A DNA stretch of 64,000 nucleotides, taken from the NCBI GenBank assembly GCA_025330725.1, contig JAIWND010000009.1, forward strand, positions 744,001 through 808,000, read 5' to 3'. Every line of letters starts with the position of its first letter. The first letter of the stretch is position 1. The notes under the pieces were generated by a model. It searched no databases and was not told the DNA's origin. It worked only from the letters and a program-made list of their open reading frames with translations. This document shows positions 36,220 through 49,940 of the stretch, one piece after another. The DNA is from Chlamydoabsidia padenii (taxonomy: Eukaryota; Mucoromycota; Mucoromycetes; Mucorales; Cunninghamellaceae). A program made the position numbers and the translations under genes.

Positions 36220-36724
36220 TGCACTTCCTACAAGTCAACCTTTTCGATTACTCGCTCTCCGGGATGACTCTGAACTCTATTTGGTAAACATTAATGACAT
36301 CAAAAGGAGGACTGGTGGCAGGGGGTGAGCTTTGTAATTCAACAGTGCTTCCACGACTGCTTTGACCTTTACAACTCTTCCAGCAAACTTTATTTTACAA
36401 CAACGAGAAGAAGACGAAGAAACGTATCGTCAACTGCATTGGCTGTATCGACAAAGTATTTATCCAGGAATCCTTTTTTTATCATGACTTACCAGGTTGG
36501 ATTCAGTCTTTATACAAGCGCTCTCCTAACTTCATCCTTTTATATGAAGATGGTTATCAGTATGTAGGTAAAGCAAAAAAAATAATGTTTTATAGTATGC
36601 AAAATGAATCATGCCTGTCTGATTTTAATGTACTTGTTATCTTTTTTAGGTCCAGACCACTTCTCCTCAATCAAGTTACAACTACATTGCCCAACAGGAA
36701 AAACGCCCCAGTCAAGATTCCTGA
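36220..36724 (+). CDS. Fragment of an unrecognised spliced gene
   Basis: Two adjacent exon-like blocks (36220-36283 and 36384-36563) join in phase and read LPTSQPFRLLALRDDSELYL, then KKTKKRIVNCIGCIDKVF and GWIQSLYKRSPNFILLYEDG. A last block (36650-36724) would end QQEKRPSQDS. Codon use is typical of this genome. No credible first exon was found: the ATG at 36118 is out of phase unless a GC donor is used. I do not recognise the family. It could be a gene with an unusual first intron, or a decayed one. Confidence 0.35.
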
Positions 36725-37321
36725 ATCCATCCTGTAACAATCTAAAATACGCCTTACTCATCCAAATATACTCAACAGTTGCCTTCCACCTACATCACAT
36801 CAACTATGTTATCACGGTCATCATTATAGGCACTCACTAGAGTACATCAATATTGTCACCAGATGGGCATAATCACTTCGACCTCCACCCCTAACATACC
36901 GCCAATGATACTTGTATTCCTACCAAATATTGTCTATAACATACTAGATGTCTCACTAATGGAATTAAAGGCCAACAAACAACTTGATATGCACATCTTT
37001 TCCTCTAGCTTACTTGATTCCAAATCACTACTTGTATATCTATTTTTACTACTTGGTGCCTCATTGCTAGTATATATTATTTTTATATGTATGCCTTGTT
37101 TATAATGATTGTAATAAAGTATTCTTCATATTTGATCCATTGTATCCATGTTTTTGTGTGTGTGCGGGAGAAATGATTATTACCTGTCAAGTCAATGATC
37201 TCGTTTTTGATTGGCATACATTTAAATCCCGATCCCGACCAAGACTGGCATATAAATGTTTGGGTATATTTCCTTTACTTTTCTTTTCCATTTTGAATCA
37301 ACAACACTCTACAGTTACGCC
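36725..37321. other. Spacer before the SNAPC4-like gene
   Basis: Holds short open stretches (for example ending at 37105 with a hydrophobic C-terminus) without start or splice support, an AATAAAG signal near 37110, and one element copy at 37221. Confidence 0.35.
37221..37232 (-). promoter_or_regulatory. CGGG-TTT element copy (reverse)
   Basis: TTTAAATCCCGA on +, followed by TCCCGACC. It lies about 90 bp upstream of the SNAPC4-like start. Confidence 0.5.
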
Positions 37322-39253
37322 ATGTCTCAGAATCCGAGGAAACGAGTGACGAGATCACAAACCGCTCATATTCGTAATAGTGATAAACCACTCGAAGCAC
37401 TCGGCGAAAACAATTATAACCAGTCTGCCGAGAATACTGAAAGGAAACGAAAGCGGCACCAATCATCAACACCCGAACCTGACGAGCATGATTCGGCAAC
37501 ATTGAAAGTTATAAAACAAGACAGTTCATCACCTGCTTTGGAACCAGTGCGACCTTGGGAATTCATGGCGGATCTGTCTTTTAATCAAAACGACGGGACA
37601 TTGAATCAACCTATTTATGATATACTGGATGCCTTACTGGAACTACCTAATGTGGAGGATATGCCGACTCAGACTTACCCAGAAGACCAGGCTGCCGCGT
37701 TGGATGCTTTGAAGCTGAATGAACAAATGCAACACTTGGTGGAAACTCAAATCAACAAGATTGACCAGCAAATCGCCTTTAATGAAGCACTTGTGGTAAG
37801 TCATATTGTGTATCACTTATCCCATCTAACTACTTCTTCTTTTTACTTTCTTTATATATATATATATAGCAAGACACTCGAGCACTGTCAATCCTTGAAG
37901 CAAGGATCCAGCGCAATAAATTGGATGTTCATCGGTTGTACACGGAATACTGGGACTTTTTTGAAGAAACAGAAGGAACCGTAAGTGATCAATCATTATA
38001 TATGGAACATGCTAACTTTTTTCTTCTTCTTATTTTCATAGGAACCCTTCTCTAAAGAAGATAGTCAAGTCGTTTTGGATAGTGAACGATCGCGGTCATG
38101 TAAGTATGAATGATGATCATTATGCAAAAGATGATAGATACTTAACTTTTGTTATATTTAATATAGGGTCAAAAAAAGATCGACAACAGTTGTCTATTGG
38201 TATTCACTCTGAAGTCCAACGAATGGTGGCTTTTGAACATGTCTCAAGGTAAAAGCACATACTAACCACGATGATGGAAGCATGTATCTCTCTTACACCT
38301 CTCTTGTCACTTATTAGGAATGAAGCGTGGCGCGTATGGGAAGTGGACAAGATGGAAAAAAGTGAATGGGAAAACTATCCTGTGGACAAACTCGATTGGA
38401 ATCGGATCAGCAAATTATATGTAAGTTGGATGTATGAAACAATAAAAAAAAAAAAAAAAGTATAAACGGGGCTTTGGTTGACTAACATTCTTTTCAATGG
38501 TTGATTCAGGTGAAAACACGAACACCTATGGAATGTATGATTCAATGGACCTCACAAGATCATCCAAAAATCAACAAATCACCATGGAAAAGGTCGGAAT
38601 CCAGACGACTGGCAGCATTGGTGGAGACATTAGGGTATCATGGTAAATGGCAACAAATAGCAAGCGAACTGAATACCGACCGTACGGCTGCTCAATGTTT
38701 TGCTCACTATCAAGCTGAATACCGAGGCCCGGATCCCAAACGACCATGGACAAAAGAAGAAGATCAAGACTTGAAGGATGCGATTATGCTGGTCGGGGAC
38801 AAGAATTGGCAACAAGTGGCGGTATCTCTCGGGGATCGATCTGGACAACAATGTTTACATCGATGGAAGGCTATCAATCCGGCCATTCGACGATCTCGGT
38901 GGACAGATGAAGAAGATATGGCACTCAAAGCATCGGTGGCAGTATATGGTATCGGCAATTGGTGTCACATTCAACGAAACATACCTGGGCGAACTGACAT
39001 GCAATGCCGCGAACGGTGGGCGAACGTGCTAGATCCGACTCTTGTCCAGGGTCCATTCTCCGACGAAGAAAATATCAAGCTCACTCGACTAGTTGAAGAA
39101 TATGGCCGGAAATGGTCCATGATTGCGGAACACATGCCTGGGCGAACGGATAACATCTGCTTACGTGCTTGGAAGAGACTGGAACTAAAAGCAACAAGGC
39201 AACAACAGGAACAACAAAATCAAAAAGAACAGCAAAAAGAAACCAGCTCTTAA
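37322..39253 (+). CDS. SNAPC4/SNAP190-like Myb-repeat protein
   Basis: Six exons (37322-37795, 37870-37980, 38042-38099, 38167-38248, 38318-38420, 38510-39253) give 523 aa. After a basic, disordered N-terminus and a helical segment, the C-terminal half holds a partial Myb unit (WRVWEVDKMEKSEWENYP) and four Myb repeats: KSPWKRSESRRLAALVETLG, KRPWTKEEDQDLKDAIMLVG, RSRWTDEEDMALKASVAVYG and QGPFSDEENIKLTRLVEEYG. Repeats 2 and 3 close with QCLHRWKAI and QCRERWANV. The half-plus-four arrangement is that of SNAPC4, the DNA-binding subunit of the snRNA activating complex; the large vertebrate C-terminus is absent. It probably binds snRNA or similar promoters. A Bas1/cdc5-like role is less likely. Confidence 0.85.
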
Positions 39254-39527
39254 CTAAACTATATATCGATACCCCTCATTCCCCATTTTACATATAAATA
39301 TAGTTTATTACCCATAAAGTATAATTAAAAAAAAATGTATATTAATCAATTGAGTGCATATGTTTAGTTGGATATTTGATTTTATTAAGGGACCACAATG
39401 ATAATAATAAAATAGGTTATGCACCAAACAAATGAATACTAAAAGTGATATATAAATGGAATATGACGCTATGTATAAGTGTGTGTTGGGGGAAGACTAT
39501 AGGTGTATAATAAAAGACCAGCTAGTA

Positions 39528-40765
39528 TTACGAAATAATACAGCACCAAACGGACGATGAAGATTTTTGCTTGATAGCCGAGTTGTTTTGATAAACGCTG
39601 AGACCTTGTATTTGCTGCTGTTGTATATGATCAAGGGTATGATTGTAGGATACATTGATGGTGGATGATTTCGTATCTAATGAGGTACGAGGAGTGTCAT
39701 GCTGCTGCAGTGAATGCTTGTCATCTCGTTTGTGATCATTTTTAGGATTACTAGTGCTGATGGAGATGGAGTTATAGTTGCTGGGTTGTCGTTTTGGTAG
39801 TGGCGTAGTTGGTGGGGGGCCTGTTTCGTGCGAAAAGGAAGATTTCTAAAAAAAAGAGAGAGATATATAAATATCATGCCAACCCCACGATTAACACATG
39901 GTGTCTTACCTTTTTTGTCCTTGTTGATTTTTTCTTCATTTCCATGCGTGAAGGTGGTTTCTGCAAGAAACAATGAATTTGATTAGATTGACTGATTTCA
40001 TTATTGATGATATTCTGCGCAGACATACCTGTTCTTGTTCGATCTTGTTTGTAAAGTTTTCTTCTTCATCTTTGTTGTTATCCATTACATCTGTTTTATA
40101 AACCTGATCATTAGTTTGCATGTTCCAAGTCTGTATGCATGATAAAATACATTTACCATCATCCCTGTTACCAGCCAAGCTTTCCAAATTAGGATCAGAC
40201 GCCACCCGTTCCATCACATTCTCCCTTGTTTTCCGAGCACGCCTAGCCATTTCAATCTTCTTTTTTCGATCCAAAGCTTTTTGCATTGCTTCCTGTGCTT
40301 GTCGAATGTGTTCTTGTTCCTTGGCATCTTCGGTTGCTCTTTGTTTTGCCAGGGCAGGGACAATATCTGTGACTGAGGGTGTTGTAAGCTGGGGTGGTCG
40401 TTGGTGTTTAGTCGTATCCATACTATTGTAAGACACCCACTGATTACCTAGCTTGGAATATCGTAAACGGCCATTTATCACGTCGTCTTCTAGATATTCT
40501 ATAGAGTTGAAAAAACAAAGAGAGTAAGAAGGGGGGATTGTCGTTTTATTGACATGTTGGGGAGTTCTTACCATTTGGCAGAGGTTGATTGCCACTGACG
40601 TCCCAGCGCCTAGAAAGATCAAAGACTTGCACCTTCTGGATGGGGAATAGATAAAAAGAGAGGTTAATACAACTTTATGATCTTTTGGGGTTCAAATGTA
40701 CTTACATTTCCTTTACAAAAGCGAATTTCAAAAGCAGGGCCACCTCTTCCACCATGAGTTGACAT
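39528..40765 (-). CDS. Unknown coiled-coil protein with Ras2-like CCIIS prenylation tail
   Basis: Five minus-strand exons (40765-40706, 40635-40572, 40498-40029, 39960-39910, 39845-39528) give 320 aa, all phases consistent. The N-terminus has a compact conserved-looking block (KVQVFDLSRRWDVSGNQP, then GRLRYSKLGNQWVSYNSMD). A charged helix follows (about residues 105-150, EHIRQAQEAMQKALDRKKK), and then a disordered Ser/Gln-rich C-terminus that ends WCCIIS. A Cys-aliphatic-aliphatic-Ser terminus is a CaaX farnesylation site, and the preceding Cys could be palmitoylated, as in yeast Ras2. No GTPase domain is present. Membrane attachment is therefore predicted for a protein I cannot otherwise name. 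Confidence 0.75.
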
Positions 40766-41089
40766 ATTCGACAGGCAGACACAAAATAGATAATCGGAGT
40801 TTTGGAGCAAATGGAGACAAGAAGAAGGGTGTATTGCAATTGACCAGCAATGACAAGAATAATGGAAGAAAAAGAAGAAAAAGAAAGAATAGGAGATGGG
40901 AAATAAAAAAGTGCGCCCATAAATATGCCAGAACAGCGGAATTTGAAAAAAATGGAAAATTGCTCAGGGGCAAAAAAGACAGGCGCTGTTTTAAAATATT
41001 GGCGCACCCAACTCCTTTTTGCATGATAATGATATACTGATGATGTAAAACCAGTTAAATGTTACGGTATTAAACAAAAAGCAACGTAA

Positions 41090-41920
41090 TTATTTCACCG
41101 ATTAGTTGAAGGTGCGATACAAAGTGTTGGTACTCTATTATTAGCATCCAATCCTGAAACGTTGGTAGCACCCTTGGTATTTCGAGCAGGTATTTGAATG
41201 TATGGACGGAATCAACATTGAAATTTTACCATTGGTCCTCTTTTACTATCTTAGTCATCAAAAAGCCAAAGAAACTTATATTTGCTCAGCAGGCTCTTTT
41301 ACCCTCTCTTCCCTACTTGTTCACTATCTGACCCTGTCTTGGGTTTCCAGTCAGATCAATCCAAATGTTTCATGCGCTTACATAAAAAAAAAGGAAGATG
41401 GCGGGAAAGAATATACCATTGCTTGGTGAATATGCCTGCATGAATGAACAATGTCGGCGTTTGAATTACCATTCCTTAATGTTTTAGTAGTGCGATCAAA
41501 CCAACTCAAGCTCATAAGCAAGTTCTGCAGATCAATGAATGGATCAAGTCGAAAGGTCTGTAATAGAGCCTGACTTGGCTAGCACTTTCGAGAGGTAGTG
41601 TGACCTTTTTATTGCAGTTTTCTTAAGTAGCAGTCTATCTGGGAAAGAAGGCATTAGATCAAAATATCTCCACTTCATTTTAACCTCCCCCTATAATTGG
41701 CTGTACAAGTAGTCGCATGGCTTTTTTAGTAATGGCGTACGATAATACGCCAAAGATCTAATTGCTACATTTCAAACTCATGGTTATAAAGTCATCATTT
41801 ATGGCATTCTCCATTTTCACCATACTATACATTATTCAGCTACTTTATCCTTTCTTTTACTACTCGGTAAAACCTTATCTCATCGTTTATTGACGTCAGG
41901 TTACACATGGAATCATCCCA
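41090..41920 (+). pseudogene. Possible relic of a membrane-protein gene
   Basis: Several open blocks with genome-typical codons lie in order on + but in different frames and with stops between them: GTLLLASNPETLVAPLVFRA (about 41132-41190), SAIKPTQAHKQVLQINEWIK (about 41487-41550) and HGYKVIIYGILHFHH (about 41780-41825). No single splice solution connects them. This looks like a decaying or misassembled gene. Some blocks are hydrophobic. The family is not identified. Confidence 0.25.
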
Positions 41921-41935
41921 CGAAATTGCTGAAAA

Positions 41936-41954
41936 GCGGGATTTGAATATATTC
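41936..41954 (+). promoter_or_regulatory. CGGG-TTT element, strong copy
   Basis: GCGGGATTTGAATATATTC, identical over 19 bases to the copy at 14442, and 108 bp upstream of the SPA2 start. Confidence 0.55.
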
Positions 41955-42043
41955 TTATTTCAAAGGAGAGAAAAAAAAAATCCTCTTTTCCTTTCTTCTT
42001 CTTCTTTTGATCCATTGACACTTGTTTTCTTCTTGATAGATTC

Positions 42044-45000
42044 ATGTCTTATCCAAGATCTCCACCTCAATCACCTGATGACTGGAAATCACGCGGGTTA
42101 CTGTCAAAAACCTTCTCCACTTCTTCTTCTCGCTCCAACAACAACTACAGCTCCAGGGCACCTTCCATGGCATCTTCCACAAATCGACCTTACAACAACA
42201 ATGTCAACTACGAAACCACTGCTCGTACTTACTATGTTGAATTACGGAAATACTTGATCCATTTTTTGGCAAAAGGTAGGTAAAACCAATTTGCCATTAA
42301 CAAGTATTCAATTAACACCACTTTTTTTTTTTTTTTTTTTATTCCTGGGGGTTTACTTTAGAGGCGACAGAAGGGGTCCATCCACAACGCACATCTGCAC
42401 GACAAAAACTATCACGACTCAGCAACTTGCAATTCCACGAATTAGCTATGGATGTCTATGATGAACTCATGCGAAGGAATCTAAACGACAAGTTTGGTAA
42501 GGTAGACTCAAACATAATTGGATGGTTTTATACTAGTGCACTGTCGATTAATATTCATTTATTGATTTGATTTAGTCCCATTTTTGGCGGTACGAGAAGA
42601 ATTCCATCCCAAACGCAATCAAGCACGACAGAAACTGGCTACTCTACCTGATTCTCGATTTATGGACTTGTCAAGTGATGTTTACTATGAACTAACTAGA
42701 CGCTATCCTCATATTATGGATTCGGACGTAAGTCTTTTTTAAGGGCTGGATGTGTTAAAGTGTACTAAACCCATTATTGGACTTTTTTAGGATACCAATC
42801 GACCACCTATGCCACCTTTACCCACCACGTCCACTTCATCACCCACACCAAGGCATCCTATGAGCAACAATGTACCTCCTCCTGCAAGTCAATCCACCAC
42901 CATCATCCCAACAAAAGGCACCATCAATGTTGAACCTGTCTCCAGCAAGGATTCATCGGATGAAGACGACGATGATAATACTACCAAATCTAGTGGAAAC
43001 ACTCCTATCGGAAAATATGCTTCTTCCACACAACACAAGGTCAACGACAGGATGCCACCAACTAGTGGAACAGCTGGATATCAACGAAAACAATCTCTAA
43101 CCTCTCAATCTATCACTCCATCCTCTTCTTCTTCTCACTATCAACAACACAACAAGGGGAAGGAGGGTGACTCTTTGAATGGTCTTATGGCGGATCTTGG
43201 AAATAGGGGTTTCAATCGATCACAAGACACTATCAATAGTTATGACAATAACAAGGTAGGACTGGCAATATATAAATGAAGAATGTACAATGGTTTACTG
43301 GTGCTTGTTTTTTCTGTTAGATGCCAATCGGTGATAGGGAAAAACGTCCGGATGATTATGATAATAGGATCGCATCGATGAACAAACAGATTGAAATGCT
43401 TGAAAAGGAAAACCAGGTACATATATAAAATGAAAAAAGATTAGCAGATCAAAAGCTAATCATCATGCAATTCTTTTTTTTAAAAAAATCAGGAACTACG
43501 AGCAAATGCTTTGTCTCGTGGTAATACAGATGTTGGAGGTAATCCGAGTCAACTACAAAAGGTATGTACATGGTCATATTACTTGGCAACATTCAAGCTT
43601 TTTTATTATGTTACTAACATATATGTCAATTGTTTGGTTTTATATAGCTACAGGAAGATTACAGCAGATTGGACAAGCAATATAAAAGTCTGGAACGTAA
43701 CCATAATGATCAACAAGAGGTAATGGAAGATGCACAGGAAAGGGATCGCGATGGCAATGATGGATACTAACTTTGATTGTTTTATGTATGTAAAATAGAT
43801 TATACGCGAAGTCAAACAAGAGGCTGGGGAACTGATGAATGAATTAGAAAAGCTCTCGAATGAAAATGACAAATTCCGCAAGGACATTGATCAATCGGAG
43901 AGTACCGCTCGACAACTAACACAACAGGTACGGAAATGATACATCAAGAATACAGGCATTAACTCCTTTTATATGCAATAGATACAAGATTGGAAGACCA
44001 AATATCAGAAGCTACGCCTGGAACTACGAAACACCAATGGTAAGGATGGATCAAAACAAGGAAACGTATGCGATAAAGTGTAAATGGTGCCTAACACTGA
44101 TAACTTGTTTTTTCTAGCTTCCTCTGACTATGACAACACAATACCGAATCAAGATATAACAAGGAGCCACTTTTTGCAAGCTAGTCAATCAGGTGTTATC
44201 TCTCATGACTCTGTCATTAGCTATCAGGCAGCGATCGAAGATCTCTTACGACGGGCAAGGTAAAATACACTCCAACTCGTAACGCAATGAAAATACTAAC
44301 ACAGACTCTGATTTAACTCTAGATCAAATACACCATCTGATGTACTGAACTCGATGAAAACCATTGTGATGACCTGCAAATCAATGACAGAAGATGTTGA
44401 ACGGTATGAAATGAAAGGGTTACTTAATCCGGACAAGCAAACCAAGTTACAAGCACTCAAGGGTCCCTTCTCAAACGAATTGGCACATTTGGTGACAGCA
44501 GCAAAAACACATGTGAATAGTATGGGGATCAGCCCAGTGGCTCTTTTGGATGTGGCCGCCTCAAATCTAACAAATGCTGTGGTGAATCTTGTCAAATTGA
44601 TGGGCATGTCAGCAACAGCATCGTCTTCGCCGCCCATTGACGAGAAAAGTCCTGATCACTCTACCACTCATCCTACTCGATTGCCATTAACATCACCATC
44701 ATCAGCACCTCATACTTTGTATCAACAACAACAACAACAAAAGCCTTCTTCAAGTACCTCGGTGAATGGTAGTGACAATATGGTGAACACTTTGACCCCT
44801 TCGCAATTAGCGGTAAGAACAAACAGGATCATTCTGTGGAATGATTTGCCAACTAAATGTTTGTTATTCTTCATAGGAATATCTCAAAAAGGAAACGGAT
44901 CAAATTGTGACAAGTGTACAGAGTCTCCTCGGTGCCTTGCGATCGGCACAAAGAATTGATCAAGTCCACGGGATCATTACAAACATCGTAGACGTGGTAA

Positions 45001-45242
45001 CGATGGTGATGGATACTTCAAAAAGCTCTTTTGCCACAACCAGGGATTCCAACTATCGCCAACAAGGGGATGTGATCTTGTCTGACCTTGAACAATGCCG
45101 TGATAAATTGGTGTATATTCGAAACAGGTCCTTTGCTCATCATCCTGAATCTGCTTCTTCTTCTGCCAAACGGGATCTCGCCAAGGAATCTTATGAAATT
45201 GCCAAGTTTATCAAGGAACTTATTGTTCTTTGTGAAGCTTAA
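42044..45242 (+). CDS. SPA2: Polarisome scaffold Spa2 (two SHD/GIT repeats)
   Basis: Twelve exons (42044-42275, 42362-42496, 42576-42727, 42791-43255, 43321-43416, 43493-43561, 43648-43719, 43799-43927, 43982-44039, 44118-44259, 44323-44812, 44877-45242) give 801 aa. Two Spa2-homology repeats (about residues 78-120 and 123-165) read HPQRTSARQKLSRLSNLQFH and HPKRNQARQKLATLPDSRFM, each followed by a VYxELxRR helix. A Ser/Pro-rich linker, coiled coil (about 340-470) and the conserved C-terminal helical domain (LLGALRSAQRIDQVHGIITN) complete the family layout. Spa2 sits at hyphal tips, organising formin, MAPK modules and exocytosis. A recurrent promoter element lies 108 bp upstream. Confidence 0.93.
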
Positions 45243-45928
45243 AATAGTGAACACGTATTCCCTCCCCTCCCCCTCTTCGGTGTATGTTAATACTTGTAGA
45301 CCATAGTAGACTGCCTTCTTCATATTTATAATTACTAGTTGTACATTTTATTTTTACTCTCATATCACCCAAACATATTAATAATAAATAAAAACTAAAA
45401 ACTTATACCTTTTGTTTGTCCATCTATAACAGAAAAGTCTTCAAAAGCGGGGTTTACAAATCGGGATTTAAAATGCATGATTGTTTTTTTTTGGTGAGAT
45501 CGACCACCAACTTCATGGGCGAATTTTTAAAGGATAAAAGCTCGATTTACAGTCCATATCATCTTCACTGGCCTTATTGACCCAGAGTGAAGAGGGCTCG
45601 GTCTCACCAGTAAAGCAAGTTGGGGCTACAGATTAGTCCATGTAATCAATGGTATAGGTTGTATTCTATGCGAATCGTACTAGAAAAGCAATCATCGAAA
45701 CTATATACTCAAACTCATATGCATAGATAAAGGGGGAGGGGAGGATCATTTTCTGCATCATCTATGTGTTTCAGATATGGTGAGGAATTGATAGTCGTTT
45801 TTTCTTCTCGCCGTCAAAAAAAAAAACACATGGCCTTAGATCGGTGTTCAAATTAGTAACAAGACAAACCGTGAAACGTGTTTTTTTTTTTTTTTCCCTT
45901 CTTCTTCCACTTTCTCATTCATTATATA
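45243..45928. other. Spacer between SPA2 and the FKBP gene
   Basis: SPA2 3' UTR with AATAAATAAA near 45380, the double element above, then an AT-rich region and a T-rich leader. No coding or tRNA signal seen. Confidence 0.45.
45447..45476 (+). promoter_or_regulatory. Double CGGG-TTT element
   Basis: Two copies side by side: GCGGGGTTTACAAA (45447-45460), then TCGGGATTTAAAATGC (45461-45476). They lie about 455-480 bp upstream of the FKBP start. The longer distance may reflect an unrecognised 5' UTR intron. Confidence 0.45.
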
Positions 45929-47909
45929 ATGTCCACACAAGGTTTCTGGGGTAAGTTTAACCAAGTTTTTGGTACTACCTTATTGATGATTTACTGACTT
46001 GCTTTTCATCTCCAATGGTTTAATAGGTCTCCAGCTGGATCCTGACTTTGTTCATTCGCAAAAAGTCATTGCACCTTTTATGATCACCATGGTAAGTCCA
46101 AGCTACAAAGAAGAGTGGGAAACGAAATGATTACCAACTTGTATAATATTGAATGACTACTAACCTGTGTCACGTCTCTTTATCATGTAGGCCACGTTAC
46201 CTGAAACATTAACGAGCAAAAAACGAACTACTCTTGGTATCAAGGTCAATAATATCACGTACGCGCTGTGCTCACTCACCCCTGAAAAGGTAATATATTT
46301 GTTTTATGTGTATGTGGAACTTGGGGGAATGCAGGAAATTGATAATAACAGGATTATGCTAACCAACTTGTTTATCTTGAAAGGTGGAACAACAATTGAT
46401 GAATTTGACGTTGCACGCTGGCGAAAAGGTGTCATTTTACATCAAAGGGGAAAAGTAAGTTATGAACACTGACACATACTACACTCGAATATATGCATGA
46501 ACTGACTTTTATATATGTCCTAAAAGTTCTATCCATTTGACAGGGAACTATATAAATTGTGTGAACGGCAATGATGATGATGGCAGGTACGGATAACAAA
46601 AAAAAAAAAGTTGTATTGAAACAAGACTCACCAACCTTTTTTATATATGTCTTGAATCTCGACTAGTCATCATACTAACAAGCAATCCAAAGTAATCAAC
46701 CATCCAATGCACGCTGCCGATGTTGAAGAATGGAACGATAATCAAATGAACGATGAAATTAACATTTGCGACAGCCATGAGTATGACTACATTGACTTCA
46801 ACAACGATGATTATTACGATGACGATAATGATGATGTTACCTCATTGTACCAATCGAAACGATCAGCAGAAGTAAACATCTACAACGAACCCAAGAAACG
46901 AAAAGAAGGCATATCAGTACCATTACCAACCATTGATAATGACGACAATCACGTACATCATCTTCTGGACTCGGTCAACAAATCAGCCATGATGTTACAT
47001 TCATGGACAAAAGAACAATGGGCTCGGGGTCAGAATGAACGTACACAGCAATTCAATCATCTCCATTTAGACCAAGAACAAGATAATCCACCGGAAAATC
47101 GACGAACGAAGAACAGTATAAAGAATGTCAGCACCAAGAAGAAGGAACGCAGCTTGGTGAAGAAGAAAACGAACGAAGAAATCATCATGGAAGCGAAAAT
47201 AATGCAGGACAAACGACTTGAAGCAAAAAAACGACAAGAAGAACTAAAGAAGGAACGGAAACTGCAGGAACAAAAACACCAAAGAACCAAAGAACCAACA
47301 ACAAGGCCAGCACCAGTAGTGATTCCCTCTGTATCACCCTGCCCGCCTTCTCTTGTAAATGACACTTTGACACCACCAAGTCAGCCATCTTTACCAGATG
47401 GATTTGTTATAAATGATAAAATACCTGGCAAAGGTCGACAAGTGGTATTTGGTGATACGGTAAGTAGTTTGACAAGAGAGAAAGAAAGGTTGTTTGTGGG
47501 CATACCAACTTGGAATAACTTTTATATATATATATCTTGTATACTCGAATTCATACTACTTTTTAGGTTGGACTACGATTCTTGGGCAAACTAATGAATG
47601 GGAACTTTTTTGACAAAAACATCTCGGGTGATCTATTCACGTTTACGGTTGGAAAAGGCGAAGTGAATCGTGGCTGGGATTTGGCTGTACAAGGTATGCG
47701 GTCAGGTGGAGAACGACAGGTAATCATCCCCTCATCTTTGGCTCAAGAAGAAAAACGAATGCATCCTGATATTCCTCCTAACGAATCAGTGATATTGGAC
47801 GTAAGTAAAAACAAAACAAATACATAGTAGTTGACAATAGTTTAAATAACGATTTTATTAATATCAAACTGTATAGATACGACTAATGGGTATACCGGAT
47901 CCAGAATAG
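45929..47909 (+). CDS. Nucleoplasmin-like FKBP peptidyl-prolyl isomerase (Fpr3/Fpr4 type)
   Basis: Eight exons (45929-45950, 46027-46091, 46191-46289, 46384-46454, 46527-46586, 46667-47459, 47567-47800, 47877-47909) give 458 aa. The N-terminus (FWGLQLDPDFVHSQKV) is the nucleoplasmin-like fold of Fpr3/Fpr4. Acidic and basic low-complexity stretches follow (DDYYDDDNDD and long Lys/Glu helices), then a C-terminal FKBP domain: GKGRQVVFGDTVGLRF, NFFDKNISGDLFTFTVGKGE and VNRGWDLAVQGMRSGGERQ. Such proteins are nuclear or nucleolar histone chaperones and proline isomerases. The FKBP domain carries VGLRFLGKL where VxVxYxGxL is usual, but the overall pocket residues look intact. Confidence 0.92.
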
Positions 47910-48212
47910 CAATAACAATAGTCATACCGTCATTATAGTTGTTGTTGTTTGTACAAATACTTTTTTATTACATTATAATTGTTTTATTTGACTACATAAT
48001 AAAAGATTCAACACAACTAGTTTATATATCAAACCAAGGGGAAGAGATGTTATGTTGTAAAAAGACTAATAATGATGAAGAGGGATGTTGTCTGTATGGT
48101 GTTTAACTAAAATAAAGGGTGATTGGGTAATACTATAGATGGATGGTTATAATAATAATAATAAAAAGAGATGGTCAAAAGGAGAGGATGCGTGTGTATA
48201 AATAAAGTTTGT

Positions 48213-49426
<1,214 letters not shown>

Positions 49427-49526
49427 TAAAAAAAAAAAGAGAGAGAGAAAGCAGTAGTGGAAAGAGAAAGAGAAAGAGAAATAAAATGAGAGGAGGGAGA
49501 AAATTTAAAATAGGAGGAGTGAATTA

Positions 49527-49541
49527 TCGGGATTTCAATTT
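49527..49541 (+). promoter_or_regulatory. CGGG-TTT element copy
   Basis: TCGGGATTTCAATTT, about 100 bp upstream of the Rab6/Ypt6 start, opposite orientation to that gene. Confidence 0.5.
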
Positions 49542-49923
49542 CGTGCTTCCTCTGCTCACCCCTGAGTTATTTTCATGCTTTCAGTGAACCAGAGTCTTTG
49601 AAATGAATACCTAGCAGAACACAATACAACTTGATTGTCTGTTATTAGTGGTTTTACATAAAGAACAATGCATAAAAACAGAATGATTGTCATTTTAAAG
49701 AGAAGAGACTTTTTTGGCTGGGTTGGTCAGGTACAAGTGACGAAATTAAAACAGAGCGAGTTTTGTCCTACATCAGTTGGTCATGAAGAATCGTTACATC
49801 CTTTCCACGGTTTTCATAAAGCTTGGTCGGTCATTGTTTGATAAAAAGAATGACATATTGATAGTCTTCTAACATTGGTTTAGTGAGGGAACCGCCATGG
49901 GGTTTGGGTACAAAAGGCCACTG

Positions 49924-49940
49924 TCGGGATTTAAACATTT
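49924..49940 (+). promoter_or_regulatory. CGGG-TTT element copy
   Basis: TCGGGATTTAAACATTT, about 75-90 bp upstream of an ATG in a strong context (CCACCATGG, 50016), within the promoter of the small candidate gene below. Confidence 0.5.

Noticed and set aside
40086..40160. An extra 53-nt intron inside exon 3 of the CCIIS protein
   Set aside because: Donor, branch and acceptor look good, but removal puts a stop codon in frame; reading through keeps the frame to the next exon.
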